The notes: generated from the sequence alone by a model not told the origin. Shown: positions 29,264 through 37,845, counted from the stretch's first letter. The stretch is DNA of 64,000 nucleotides from Amycolatopsis sp. (GCF_025464955.1 NZ_JAODNM010000056.1:1-64000), one strand, 5' to 3'. Made by a program: numbers and translations.

Positions 29264-29881
29264 ATGACAACCAGTGGCAACGAGGCCGTCGAGGTCGCGG
29301 AGCAGCGCGCGGAGACCACGCGCGCCCGCAACCTGCCCCAGTTCGACGAGCTGCCGATCCCGAACGACACCGCGAACCTCCGCGAGGGCCAGAACCTCAA
29401 CGACGCCTGCCTGGCGCTGTTGCCGCTGGTCGGGGTCTGGCGCGGCGAAGGCGAGATCAACTACCCGACGATCGACGGCCCGCGGAAGTTCGCGCAGCAG
29501 CTGACGATCGCACACGACGGCCGTCCGTTCCTCGTGCACGAGGCGCGTTCCTGGCTGCTCGACGACGAAGGCACCGTGATCCGCCCGGCCGCACGGGAGT
29601 CCGGTTTCTGGCGTCCGCAGGGCACCGACGGCATCGAGCTGGTGCTCACGCACTCCAGCGGCATCATCGAACTCTTCTACGGCGAGACACGCGGCCAGGC
29701 CTCCTGGGAGCTGGGGACCGACGCCGTCGTGCGCTCGGTGTCGGCCAAAGAGGTCACCGGCGCGAAGCGGCTGTACGGCATCGTCAACAACGGCGACCTC
29801 GGTTACGTCGAAGAGCGCGCGATGGTGGGCCAGGACCTCCAGCCGCACGTGTCGGCCCTGTACAAGCGCATCGTCGGCTGA
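29264..29881 (+). CDS. Nitrobindin-type heme protein / peroxynitrite isomerase
   Basis: 205-residue beta-barrel heme protein of the FABP-like UPF0678/nitrobindin family, which isomerises peroxynitrite to nitrate (ortholog Rv0813c). The family signature GVWRGEGEINYP (GxWxGxG, about residues 57-63) is present, as is the proximal heme-ligand region near the C-terminus, LQPHVSALYKR with His about 195. The N-terminal 30 residues are a charged extension. Cytosolic. It is 10 bases upstream of pxpB, on the same strand. Confidence 0.9.
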   Translation: MTTSGNEAVEVAEQRAETTRARNLPQFDELPIPNDTANLREGQNLNDACLALLPLVGVWRGEGEINYPTIDGPRKFAQQLTIAHDGRPFLVHEARSWLLDDEGTVIRPAARESGFWRPQGTDGIELVLTHSSGIIELFYGETRGQASWELGTDAVVRSVSAKEVTGAKRLYGIVNNGDLGYVEERAMVGQDLQPHVSALYKRIVG

Positions 29882-29891
29882 CACGGCCGCC

Positions 29892-30497
29892 ATGCGCTGG
29901 CGGCGGGTCGGCGAGCACGCGTCCCTGCTCGAATGCGAGTCCCTCGCCCAGGTCAACGCCGCCCGCGCCACGGTCGCGGCAGCGAACCTCGCCGGGGTCG
30001 TCGAACTGGTGCCGGGCGCGCGAAGCCTGCTGATCGAGGCCGATCCGGGCACCCTGCTCCGAGCGCGTGAGCTGCTCGCGTCGGCCGATCTGGACCACCC
30101 GCCGGACCCCCATCCGCGCGAAGTCACCCTCGACGTCCACTACGACGGCGAAGACCTCGAACTCGTGGCGCGGGATGCCGGACTCAGCGTGGACGACGTC
30201 GTCGCGCTGCACACCGAACCCGAGTACACCGTGGCCTTCACCGGTTTCGCGCCCGGTTTCGGCTACCTCAGCGGACTTCCCGAACCGCTGCGTCAGTCCA
30301 GATTGGACACTCCGAGGACCAGGGTCCCGGCCGGCTCGGTCGGCGTGGCCGGAGAGTTCACCGGCGTGTACCCACGCTCGTCACCGGGCGGCTGGCGCCT
30401 GCTCGGCCACACCGACGCGACCCTGTTCGACGCCAGGGCCGAGCGACCAGCGCTGCTGGCCCCCGGCGACCGCGTGCGCTTCCGGAGGGTCCGATGA
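29892..30497 (+). CDS. pxpB: 5-oxoprolinase subunit PxpB
   Basis: 201 residues, KipI/PxpB family. With PxpA and PxpC it forms the ATP-dependent 5-oxoprolinase that opens pyroglutamate to glutamate. Family blocks: GARSLLIEAD, VALHTEPEYTVAFTGFAPGFGYLSGLP, RVPAGSVGVAGEFTGVYPRS and PGGWRLLGHTD. The start ATG is 11 bases after the nitrobindin stop. It overlaps pxpC by four bases (ATGA). No pxpA (LamB/YcsF) gene is in the window. Confidence 0.93.
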   Translation: MRWRRVGEHASLLECESLAQVNAARATVAAANLAGVVELVPGARSLLIEADPGTLLRARELLASADLDHPPDPHPREVTLDVHYDGEDLELVARDAGLSVDDVVALHTEPEYTVAFTGFAPGFGYLSGLPEPLRQSRLDTPRTRVPAGSVGVAGEFTGVYPRSSPGGWRLLGHTDATLFDARAERPALLAPGDRVRFRRVR

Positions 30498-31351
30498 GGA
30501 CGGTCGAGGTGCTGGCGACCGGGCCGTCGGCGTTGATCGAGGACCTCGGACGCCCGGGGCATGCTCACTTGGGCGTCCCGCCCTCCGGCGCGTTGGATGC
30601 CCCCGCGCTGCGCCTGGCGAACCGGCTCGCCGGCAATGCCGAAGCCGCCGCGGGGATCGAGGCGCTGCTCGGCGGGCTGACGATCCGGGCCCGCACGTCG
30701 TGCACCGCCGCGGTCACCGGGCCGGCCGTCTCGGTGCGGGTCGACGAACGCGAAGTCGGTTCGCACACGCCCGTGCACCTGAGCGCCGGTCAGACCCTCA
30801 CGATCGGCACTCCGGGCCGGGGTCTGCGCTGCTACCTGGCGCTGTCCGGCGGGATCAAGGCGGACGCGGACCTCGGCAGCCGCTCGCGGGACGTCCTGTC
30901 CGAGCTCGGACCGCCGCCGCTGAGCGCGGGCGACGTCCTGCCGTTGGGTGACGCGCTCGGCGTCCCGACCGGGCTCGACGTCCTCGTCCCGGCAGCCGCA
31001 CCGGCCGAGCTCGAGGTGCCCGTCCTGCTCGGTCCGCGCGACGACTGGTTCGACTCGCCCGCCCAAGCCCTGCGCGGCAGGTGGACGGTGACGTCGGAAT
31101 CCAACCGGGTCGGCCTCCGGCTGGCCGGTCACGCACTGACCCGATCGACTGATTACCGCGAGTCCGAACTGCCGAGCGAACCACTGGTCACCGGGGCCAT
31201 CCAGCTCCCGCCAAGCGGTCTACCAGTGGTTTTCCTCGCCGATCACCCGACTACCGGCGGTTACCCGGTGATCGCGGTCGTCCGCCGGGGTTCACTGGCC
31301 GCGCTCGGTCAGGCGCGTCCTGGAACCAACCTATGGTTCCAGCCGTCTTGA
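30494..31351 (+). CDS. pxpC: 5-oxoprolinase subunit PxpC
   Basis: 285 residues, KipA/biotin-dependent carboxyltransferase-like PxpC family, partner of PxpB. Visible blocks: VLATGPSALIEDLGRPGHAH, GVPPSGALDAPALRLANRL, GLRCYLALSGGIK, VTSESNRVGLRLAG, LPPSGLPVVFLADHPTTGGYPVIAVV. Translationally coupled to pxpB through ATGA. Length and end (WFQPS) are normal. Confidence 0.93.
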   Translation: MRTVEVLATGPSALIEDLGRPGHAHLGVPPSGALDAPALRLANRLAGNAEAAAGIEALLGGLTIRARTSCTAAVTGPAVSVRVDEREVGSHTPVHLSAGQTLTIGTPGRGLRCYLALSGGIKADADLGSRSRDVLSELGPPPLSAGDVLPLGDALGVPTGLDVLVPAAAPAELEVPVLLGPRDDWFDSPAQALRGRWTVTSESNRVGLRLAGHALTRSTDYRESELPSEPLVTGAIQLPPSGLPVVFLADHPTTGGYPVIAVVRRGSLAALGQARPGTNLWFQPS

Positions 31352-31758
31352 AGGGTGTGGAACAGGTAACCGTCACCGGCGGCAGGGGAGTCATCGACAT
31401 CCGACGCGAGATCGACCGGCCCGAACTCGATCCCGCGTTGCGCATCGCGCTCGCGACCGGGCAGCTGCGCCGCCCGCTCTCGGAGACGCTGCGTCCTGCC
31501 CTCGACTTGTTGGTGGACGGCCCTTACGAGGTGGCCGGGCCGGAGCGGCTCGACGTCGGCGTCGAAGCCCAGCCGCTGACACCTTGGCCACCCGCGGACG
31601 CCGTCCGCGTCGAGTACTACCGGACCGCCATCCGCGCCGGGCACAAGCCCGTGGCGCTGCTGGTGGACACCCACATCCTCGACGGCCACCACAAGATCGC
31701 CGCCTACCGCGCCGAAAACGTGGCGCCGGTCGTCGTCCGCATCACGACCGGCGCCTGA
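31333..31758 (+). CDS. Conserved hypothetical, ParB-N-like motif
   Basis: 141 residues. The C-terminal VALLVDTHILDGHHKIAAYR followed by VAPVVVRI resembles the GxHRxxA-type strand-turn-helix of ParB/Srx-fold domains, with D-G-H-H-K in place of D-G-x-H-R. No DNA-binding domain follows, so a partitioning role is not implied. The ATG at 31333 lies inside the end of pxpC; GTG 31357 or TTG 31348 are alternatives. Probably co-transcribed with pxpBC and convergent with the aminodeoxychorismate lyase gene. Confidence 0.65.
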   Translation: MVPAVLKGVEQVTVTGGRGVIDIRREIDRPELDPALRIALATGQLRRPLSETLRPALDLLVDGPYEVAGPERLDVGVEAQPLTPWPPADAVRVEYYRTAIRAGHKPVALLVDTHILDGHHKIAAYRAENVAPVVVRITTGA

Positions 31759-31768
31759 CGCCTGGCCC

Positions 31769-32617
31769 TTACGCGTATTCGCCCTCGTAGGCGGTGAGCA
31801 GCTCGGCGTGGACGGCGGCGGAGTCCGGCAGTTTCCGGCCGTCGAGGGTGTGCACCCGGGTGACCTTCCGGACCGAGGACGCGAGCATCACGCCGTCCGC
31901 CTCGAACAGCTCGGACACCCGCAGCGGCTCGAACTTGATCGTCCAGCCGGCGCGCTCGGCACCGCGGAACAGCGCGGCCTGAGTGGTTCCGGGCAGGACG
32001 CCGGTGTCGGTCGGCACGGTGTAGAGCACGCGGTCCCGGACGACGACCACCGTCGACGTCGGGCCTTCGAAGACGGAATCCTCACCGGCGGTGAAGATCA
32101 CATCGTCGGCACCGCGACGTTTGGCTTCGCGCAACGCGGCCATGTTGACGGCGTAGGAAACGGTCTTCGCACCCAGCAGCAGCCAGGGGGCGCGCTTCGC
32201 GAGACCGGAGTCGATGCCGCGCTCCAACGTCACCGCCGCGACGCCTTCCGCGCGCGCCGTGACGACCTTCTCTTCGATGTCCAAGCCCAGCGCGAACCCC
32301 GTCGGCTTCGCTTCCGGATCGCCGTCGACACCCCGGGTGAGCAGCAGTTTCAGGGCGATCTCACGACCACCGGTCCAGTTGTCGATGACCAGCTGCGCGA
32401 CCCGCTCCCAAGCGGCGCGATCAGGCACCGGGAGGTCCAGCATCGCGGCGGAGTGGGCGAGGCGCTCGAGGTGCGGGCCTAGTTCCCGGGCCTTTCCGTC
32501 GACCACGAGGATCGTCTCGAAAATCCCGTCACCGCGGAGCAGACCGAGGTCGTCCACACGGATTTGGGTGGTGTCGGGGTCGGCCAGAGTCCCATCCAGG
32601 AAGGCGAGTACGCGCAT
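31769..32617 (-). CDS. pabC: Aminodeoxychorismate lyase-like PLP enzyme
   Basis: 282-residue fold-type IV PLP enzyme (branched-chain aminotransferase/ADC lyase family). It has GLLRGDGIFETILVVDGKA at the N-terminus, the PLP lysine in GAKTVSYAVNMAALREAKRRG, then DDVIFTAGEDSVFEGPTSTVVVV and the phosphate-binding TDTGVLPGTTQAAL. Assigned as ADC lyase (4-aminobenzoate synthesis for folate) from sequence type and from position next to the folate-dependent YgfZ, as at Rv0812/Rv0811c. A D-amino-acid aminotransferase cannot be fully excluded. Start ATG 32617; divergent from ygfZ by 43 bases. Confidence 0.85.
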   Translation of the reverse strand: MRVLAFLDGTLADPDTTQIRVDDLGLLRGDGIFETILVVDGKARELGPHLERLAHSAAMLDLPVPDRAAWERVAQLVIDNWTGGREIALKLLLTRGVDGDPEAKPTGFALGLDIEEKVVTARAEGVAAVTLERGIDSGLAKRAPWLLLGAKTVSYAVNMAALREAKRRGADDVIFTAGEDSVFEGPTSTVVVVRDRVLYTVPTDTGVLPGTTQAALFRGAERAGWTIKFEPLRVSELFEADGVMLASSVRKVTRVHTLDGRKLPDSAAVHAELLTAYEGEYA

Positions 32618-32660
32618 GACGACACCGTACTCAACAGAAACCTGTCGTGAAGCGCCTAGC

Positions 32661-33809
32661 ATGGCGGATATGACCTACGAGTCACCGCTGTTGGACGTGC
32701 GCGGTTCGATCGCTCCCCCGGACGACCACCTCGAAGCCGGCGTGCCCTGGCACTGGGGTGACCCGTTCGCCGAGCAGCGGACAGCGGCCCGCGGCGTCGC
32801 CGTGGTCGACCGGTCGCACCGGGAACTGATCGCGGTCACCGGCGAGGAACGGCTGTCGTGGCTGCACCTGGTGATCTCGCAGCACGTCACCGAACTCGCC
32901 GAAGGCACCGGCACCGAGGCGCTGGTGCTCGACACCAACGGCCGGGTCGAAGCGCACATGGTCGTCGCCCACACCCACGACGCGGGCGGCACGGTCTGGC
33001 TGGACACCGACCCGGGCTCCCGCGTGACGAGCGCGCTGCCGAAGGGTGGCCCGCAAAGCCTGCTCGAGTACCTCGAAGCGATGAAGTTCTGGGCCAAGGT
33101 CGAAATCCGCGACGCGACGAGCGAACTGGCGCTCGTCACCGTGCTCGGCCCGGACGCCGACCAGCTCCTGTTGGCCGTGGGTGTCTCGCTCGGCTCCGAG
33201 CCGTACAGCGTCGCCACGATCCCCGGCGGTGGGTTCGCGCGCCGGATGCCGTGGCCTGGCAAGTCCAGCGTCGACCTCGCGTTGCCGCGTGCCGAGCTCA
33301 CCGACTGGTGGCGTCGGCTGACCGACGCCGGCGCGCGGCCGGTGGGCAGCTGGGCGTTCGACGCGCTGCGTGTCGAGTCGCTGCACGCACGCGTCGGCCT
33401 CGACACCGACGAGCGCACGATCCCCCACGAAGTGAACTGGATCGGCACCGCGGCGCACGTCGCCAAGGGCTGTTATCGCGGCCAGGAGACGGTGTCGAAG
33501 GTCCACAATGTCGGCAGGCCGCCGCGGCACATGGTCCTGCTGCATCTGGACGGCTCGCCGGAGATCACGCCCGAACCGGGCGACCCGGTGCTGCTCGGCG
33601 AGCGGACCGTCGGCCGGGTCGGCAGCGTCATCCAGCATCACGAGCTGGGCCCGATCGCGCTCGCGTTGATCAAACGCACCACCCCGATCGGCCCGGAACT
33701 GCTGGCCGGCGTCGAGGATCGAGTGGTCCAGGCCATTGTCGACCCGGATTCCGTGCCCGCCGAGGGTGCCGCGCCCGGTCGTGAGGCCGCGCAACGCCTG
33801 CGCGGCTGA
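32661..33809 (+). CDS. ygfZ: Folate-binding protein YgfZ/GcvT family
   Basis: 382 residues. GcvT-like fold that binds tetrahydrofolate and supports maintenance of iron-sulfur enzymes. Signature KGCYRGQETVSKVHNVGRPP is present (the K-G-C-Y-x-G-Q-E motif). The N-terminus (GVAVVDRSHRELIAVTGEERLSWLHL) and domain 3 are typical. ATG 32661 is used; ATG 32670 is possible because TAGCAT directly upstream could be the -10 of a leaderless transcript. Divergent from pabC. Confidence 0.93.
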   Translation: MADMTYESPLLDVRGSIAPPDDHLEAGVPWHWGDPFAEQRTAARGVAVVDRSHRELIAVTGEERLSWLHLVISQHVTELAEGTGTEALVLDTNGRVEAHMVVAHTHDAGGTVWLDTDPGSRVTSALPKGGPQSLLEYLEAMKFWAKVEIRDATSELALVTVLGPDADQLLLAVGVSLGSEPYSVATIPGGGFARRMPWPGKSSVDLALPRAELTDWWRRLTDAGARPVGSWAFDALRVESLHARVGLDTDERTIPHEVNWIGTAAHVAKGCYRGQETVSKVHNVGRPPRHMVLLHLDGSPEITPEPGDPVLLGERTVGRVGSVIQHHELGPIALALIKRTTPIGPELLAGVEDRVVQAIVDPDSVPAEGAAPGREAAQRLRG

Positions 33810-33865
33810 ACGATGATCAAGCCCCGCCGCTGGCGTAGACGACCCAGGTAGAGCAGGATGACAAC

Positions 33866-34441
33866 GTGATCGAAGTCCGGCCTGGTGGACGCCGCCGCAT
33901 AGATCGCGTCCTCGCCGCGGACTACGTGCTGAGCCTCGGTGAGCTGACCCTGAGCGCGCTGCGCGAGCGCCGCGACGAAGCCGCACAAGAGGAGACAGAC
34001 CTCTCCTACCTGCGGCGTCTCCTGCACGCGCGGATCGACATCGTGCGCGCGGAGCAGCAGCGGCGGACTTCCGGCGGGGACAGCATCGTCGACAGGCTGG
34101 CCGCGATCCTCGCCAACAACGCGATCGGGCCCGCGACGGGCTCCGGACGTCACCAGCAGCTGGAGCCGTCCCGCGCGGGCGAGCACCGGCGCCAAGCCGA
34201 GGCGCTCGTCGGCGACGCGGACCTGTCCGACGTCGTCGCGTTGTCCGACGAGAAGCTGGCCGCGACGCTGCTCACCTACGCCGAGGAAGAGCTGTCCGTG
34301 TCCGCCCGTCGCCGCGAGGTGCAGGTCGTGATGGACACGATCAACGCCGAGATCGCCGGCCGGTACCGCAGCGGGGACGCGTCCGTCGACGACCTGCTCG
34401 ACACCGAACGCCGCCGCAACGCCCCCGACCCCGCCGACTAA
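33866..34441 (+). CDS. rsiG: RsiG-like anti-sigma factor, c-di-GMP-binding candidate
   Basis: 191-residue helical protein. In Streptomyces, RsiG holds the sporulation sigma factor WhiG inactive when loaded with c-di-GMP through E(X)3S(X)2R(X)3Q(X)3D motifs on antiparallel helices. The C-terminal helix here carries the motif exactly: Glu142, Ser146, Arg149, Gln153, Asp157 within ELSVSARRREVQVVMD. The N-terminal helix has a looser version (Glu26, Ser30, Arg33, then Gln41, Asp45), followed by DLSYLRRLLHARIDIVRAE. GTG start with AGGA upstream. It follows ygfZ. The sigma partner is not in the window. Confidence 0.75.
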   Translation: MIEVRPGGRRRIDRVLAADYVLSLGELTLSALRERRDEAAQEETDLSYLRRLLHARIDIVRAEQQRRTSGGDSIVDRLAAILANNAIGPATGSGRHQQLEPSRAGEHRRQAEALVGDADLSDVVALSDEKLAATLLTYAEEELSVSARRREVQVVMDTINAEIAGRYRSGDASVDDLLDTERRRNAPDPAD

Positions 34442-34444
34442 AGC

Positions 34445-34468
34445 GGGCACTTTTGTACTTTTGTGCCC
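34445..34468. terminator. Hairpin after rsiG
   Basis: GGGCAC and GTGCCC flank a 12-base T-rich loop, three bases after the rsiG stop codon. Confidence 0.5.
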
Positions 34469-34486
34469 TGTCTTGCGCGCGAGAGA

Positions 34487-34510
34487 CCGCAAGTCGACGG
34501 CGAGTTGCGG
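34487..34510. repeat. Dispersed palindrome, CGCAACTCG family
   Basis: CCGCAAGTCGACGGC then GAGTTGCGG: an imperfect copy of the family seen perfectly at 19436-19467. It ends just before the stop codon of the minus-strand gene at 34514, between convergent genes. Confidence 0.65.
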
Positions 34511-34513
34511 GGG

Positions 34514-35419
34514 TTAGTTCGCGTGTTCGCGGGAGGCCAGCTGGCCCCAGTACTCCCGGAGCTCGGTGAACAGCTCGGCCAGGTGCTCGACGTTGCCCTG
34601 CCGCAACGCCTCGAGAATGCCGTGGACCTCGTCGGCGGAGGTGTCGGACTCCAGGATCGGGTCGGCGATCAGCTGCACCAAGCCGCCGTAATCCAGCTCG
34701 ACGACCGAGTTGGGGTGGAAGCGTTCCAGCCACTCCTCGGTGTCGGACAGGATCTCCGCCGGCCCCGAATCACCGAAGCCCGCCTCGACAAGCTCACGCG
34801 CTTCGCCGACGCGCACCTTCGCGTCGGCCATCGCGACGCGCCACGACAGCTCGCGCTTGGGGTCGTACCGGCCGGAGCCGAGGACCAGGCGACGCTGGTC
34901 GGGATCGACGAGGGCGAACCACGGCAACGGCACACTCCACGTCGTCGACAGCACGTGGACGACCGAGTTGCTCAGTCCGTTGATCGCGGACTTGGCGCGG
35001 GCGCGGACCAGTTCGACCGGCACCCGGCCGTCGTTCAGCGCCGACCACTTCAACGCCGGGTGCGCGTCGCCCAGAAAGCTGACGAGGGCGGCGGCCGACC
35101 GCGCCCGAAGTTCGAGCGGGCACACCAGCGGGCCGGGGCCCACCCTCCCGGCCTCACCGCGCGGCACGTCGGCCGGATCGAGGACGAGGACGTCGGTCGT
35201 GGTGCTCGGCGCCGCTCTGCCGTCGGCGTACTCGGCGGGCAGCAGCCGGATCGGGTCCGCGATCTGTGACCTCAGCCACATCAGCTGCTCTCGCTCACCC
35301 GCGTTGACCCTGCTGAGCTGGGCCGCCTCGACGGCTTTGCGCAGGTTGTCGGCAGGTGGGCTCCCGAAGGCGGACAGGGGTTCGTACACCCGGAGGTAGG
35401 AAACGAACGGACGCAGCAC
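34514..35419 (-). CDS. Conserved actinobacterial protein of unknown function
   Basis: 301 residues starting MLRPFVSYLRVYEPLSAFG. It is soluble, with no signal peptide. The middle has VPLPWFALVDPDQRRLVLG and LSWRVAMADAKVRVGEAREL, the end is acidic and helical (ILEALRQGNVEHLAELFTEL). I recognise it as a conserved single-copy actinobacterial type, but no function is known to me. It is transcribed towards rsiG, and away from the DUF3073 gene. A helical C-terminus that follows the cell-division-type phrase FGDSGPAEILSDTEEW gives no usable hint. Confidence 0.85.
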   Translation of the reverse strand: MLRPFVSYLRVYEPLSAFGSPPADNLRKAVEAAQLSRVNAGEREQLMWLRSQIADPIRLLPAEYADGRAAPSTTTDVLVLDPADVPRGEAGRVGPGPLVCPLELRARSAAALVSFLGDAHPALKWSALNDGRVPVELVRARAKSAINGLSNSVVHVLSTTWSVPLPWFALVDPDQRRLVLGSGRYDPKRELSWRVAMADAKVRVGEARELVEAGFGDSGPAEILSDTEEWLERFHPNSVVELDYGGLVQLIADPILESDTSADEVHGILEALRQGNVEHLAELFTELREYWGQLASREHAN

Positions 35420-35659
35420 CCGTGAATCGTGGCACGCCTACCAGCGTCGATCGCCACCGACCGGGTCGAGGGGAGCACGCTGCGGCATCGATCGCGCCCG
35501 GATCCCGCCCGGATCCCGCACTGTCGCGACCGGCACACGGTGCCACGTCGCATCTACCCCCCAGGACACGGTACGGTGTGAACAGGAAATAATTGTTGAG
35601 ACGATGCGGGGCCGCCGATTTCCCCCGGCCGCCCCGCCCCTGTGCGAGGGGGTCGAGTC

Positions 35660-35851
35660 ATGGGGCGCGGCCGGGCTAAGGCTAAGCAGACGAAGGTGGC
35701 ACGGGAGCTCAAGTACAGCTCTCTTGAAACGGACTTCGACGCTTTGCAGCGCGAGCTGTCAGTTGGTGGTTCCTCTGCCGACAACCACGAGGACAAACCA
35801 ACCGACGGCGACGACCCTGATAAAGACGGGTACGACGAGTACCGTCGTTGA
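35660..35851 (+). CDS. DUF3073 small protein
   Basis: 63 residues: MGRGRAKAKQTKVARELKYS, then a middle helix and an acidic tail rich in Asp (DDPDKDGYDEYRR). Conserved across actinobacteria beside purM/purF (Rv0810c). The basic N-terminus suggests nucleic-acid or ribosome contact, but the function is unknown. A GAGGGGG ribosome site precedes ATG 35660. It is followed four bases later by a long bidirectional terminator. Confidence 0.88.
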   Translation: MGRGRAKAKQTKVARELKYSSLETDFDALQRELSVGGSSADNHEDKPTDGDDPDKDGYDEYRR

Positions 35852-35854
35852 GCG

Positions 35855-35917
35855 AACACGACCCACCTGGGTCGGTGCCGGGCCAGTGCCCGGCCACCGG
35901 CCCAGGTGGGTCGTGTT
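35855..35917. terminator. Long hairpin after DUF3073
   Basis: Arms starting AACACGACCCACCTGGG pair with CCCAGGTGGGTCGTGTT, and inner CGGTG/CCGGGC segments extend the stem. The strongest terminator-like structure of this part; it isolates DUF3073 from the dehydrogenase gene. Confidence 0.8.
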
Positions 35918-35959
35918 GTGCCCGACTTCGAGTGCACTGATGCACCGAGGAGCGTGCTG

Positions 35960-36820
35960 ATGAGTGATATCCAGCGAGTAGGAGTGGTCGGCGCCGGCCT
36001 GATGGGCTCGGGTATCGCCGAGGTCCACGCCCGCGCAGGCCTGGACGTGATCGTCACCGAGGTCAGCAAGCCGGCGCTGGACGCCGGGCGGGCGCGGATC
36101 GAGAAGTCGCTGCAACGCGGCGTCAAGAGCGGCAAGCTGTCCGACGCCGAAGCCCAGGCAGCGCTCGGCAGGCTCACCTTCAGCGGCGACCTCGACGGGT
36201 TCGCCGACCGCGACCTCGTCATCGAGGCGATCCTCGAGCAGGAACAGGCGAAGGTCGAGGTGTTCCGCCAGCTCGACAAGATCGTCGAGCGCGAGGACGC
36301 CATCTTCGCGTCCAACACTTCGTCGATCCCGATCATGAAGCTCGGCATGGCCACCAGCCGCCCGCAGCAGGTGGTCGGCATCCACTTCTTCAACCCGGTG
36401 CCGGTGCTGCCGCTGGTCGAGCTGGTGCCGTCGCTGCTGACCGAGGACACCACGGTCAAGCGCGCCGAGGCGCACGCCACGGAAACGCTGGGCAAGACCG
36501 TCATCCGGTCGCAGGACCGGGCCGGGTTCATCGTGAACTCGCTGCTCGTGCCCTATCTGCTCTCAGCCATCCGGATGATCGAGTCCGGGTTCGCCTCCGC
36601 CGAGGACATCGACCGCGGCATGGAGCTGGGCACGGCGCACCCGATGGGTCCGCTGCGGCTGTCCGACCTGATCGGCCTGGACACCATCAAGGCGATCGCG
36701 GACTCGATGTACGCGGAGTTCAAGGAGCCCCTGTACTCGTCGCCGCCGCTGCTGCTGCGCATGGTCGACGCCGGGCTGCTCGGCAAGAAGACCGGTCGCG
36801 GCTTCTACTCCTACGGCTGA
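35960..36820 (+). CDS. 3-hydroxybutyryl-CoA dehydrogenase
   Basis: NAD-dependent oxidation of 3-hydroxyacyl-CoA to acetoacetyl-CoA, or the reverse, in fatty-acid or butanoate metabolism. 286 residues from ATG 35960 (GAGG ribosome site). Rossmann motif VGVVGAGLMGSGIAEV, catalytic region ASNTSSIPIMKLGMATSRPQQVVGIHFFNP with the Ser-x-x-Pro and His, and C-terminal AHPMGPLRLSDLIGLDTIKAI. Monofunctional length, FadB2/PaaH type. It is followed by the MocA-type oxidoreductase gene 31 bases later. Confidence 0.93.
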   Translation: MSDIQRVGVVGAGLMGSGIAEVHARAGLDVIVTEVSKPALDAGRARIEKSLQRGVKSGKLSDAEAQAALGRLTFSGDLDGFADRDLVIEAILEQEQAKVEVFRQLDKIVEREDAIFASNTSSIPIMKLGMATSRPQQVVGIHFFNPVPVLPLVELVPSLLTEDTTVKRAEAHATETLGKTVIRSQDRAGFIVNSLLVPYLLSAIRMIESGFASAEDIDRGMELGTAHPMGPLRLSDLIGLDTIKAIADSMYAEFKEPLYSSPPLLLRMVDAGLLGKKTGRGFYSYG

Positions 36821-36851
36821 GCCTCACCGGCATCGCAAATAGACTGCGCCC

Positions 36852-37742
36852 GTGGACAAAACACTGCGCGTTGGACTGATCGGGACCGGACCGTGGGCGA
36901 AGTCGGTGCACGCGCCGGGGCTGGCCGACCATCCGGGGACAAGCCTGGCCGCGGTGTGGTCGCGCCGCTCGGAGCCCGCCAAGGAGCTGGCCGAGGCTCA
37001 CGGCGCGACGGCAGCCGCCAGCTTTGAGGAACTGCTCGACCGAGTCGACGCGGTGGCGTTCGCGGTGCCGCCCGCCATCCAGGCCGACTTGGCGATCCAG
37101 GCCGCGCGGGCGGGCAAGCACGTCATCCTGGAGAAGCCGATAGCCGCCGATCTCGACTCCGCGCAGCGGTTGGCGGACGCCGTGTCGGAGGCGGGCGTCG
37201 TTTCCCTCGTGATGCTGACCTTGCGTTATGCCGCCCAGACGCGCGAATGGCTGGCCGGTGTCGCGGCTTCCGGCGGCTGGCAGGGCGGCAGCGTCAAGTG
37301 GCTGTCGGGGGCGCTGCTCGGCGGACCGTACGAGGGTTCGGCCTGGCGCAAGGAGGACGGCGCGCTCGCCGACATCGGCCCGCACGCGTTCGACCTGATG
37401 GACGCGGCGCTCGGCGAAATCACCGAAGTCCTCGCCGCGCACCGCACCGATGCCGACCTCTGGCAGCTGATGTTCGCCCATTCCGGTGGTGCCACCAGCA
37501 CGGTGACCCTGTCCCTGCGGCTGCCGATCGACCCGACCGTCGTCGAGTTCGCCGTGTTCGGCGAGCACGGTTACCGATCATTGGGACGTCGGCAAGGAGC
37601 GGCGAACGACTCGTACACCTCCTTGCTCGACGATTTCGCGGCAATGGTCGCGAGCGGGACGACGAGCCATGACTGCGATGTCCACCGGGGCCTGCACCTG
37701 CAGCGCGTCATCCACCAGGCACAGCTTTTGCTCCGCGGGTGA
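36852..37742 (+). CDS. Gfo/Idh/MocA-family oxidoreductase
   Basis: 296 residues. N-terminal Rossmann fold (RVGLIGTGPWAKSVHAPGL), the EKPIAADLDSA catalytic Lys-Pro motif typical of the family, and the C-terminal beta-sheet domain with the ADIGPHAFDLMDAALGEI segment (the DxGxHxxD-type active-site region). The likely substrate is a sugar, cyclitol or similar polyol with NAD(P); it cannot be told from sequence. GTG start. Possibly co-transcribed with the hydroxybutyryl-CoA dehydrogenase. Confidence 0.9.
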   Translation: MDKTLRVGLIGTGPWAKSVHAPGLADHPGTSLAAVWSRRSEPAKELAEAHGATAAASFEELLDRVDAVAFAVPPAIQADLAIQAARAGKHVILEKPIAADLDSAQRLADAVSEAGVVSLVMLTLRYAAQTREWLAGVAASGGWQGGSVKWLSGALLGGPYEGSAWRKEDGALADIGPHAFDLMDAALGEITEVLAAHRTDADLWQLMFAHSGGATSTVTLSLRLPIDPTVVEFAVFGEHGYRSLGRRQGAANDSYTSLLDDFAAMVASGTTSHDCDVHRGLHLQRVIHQAQLLLRG

Positions 37743-37836
37743 GAGCCCGCTCACGGCGAGTAGTGCACAGCTAAGTTGACGATAAAACCGTTAGCGCATA
37801 ACACTTTCTCGCGCGGACGCCAAATCCATCCACAGG

Positions 37837-37845
37837 TTGTCCACA
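37837..37845 (+). promoter_or_regulatory. DnaA-box-like 9-mer
   Basis: TTGTCCACA equals the GC-rich actinomycete DnaA-box consensus. A CATCCACAG near-match lies 11 bases upstream and GTCCAAAGTGGAC follows. A similar pair lies after dus at 2650-2675. A single box in a 243-base intergenic region (37743-37985) may be coincidental; the rest of this region shows nothing else. Confidence 0.35.
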
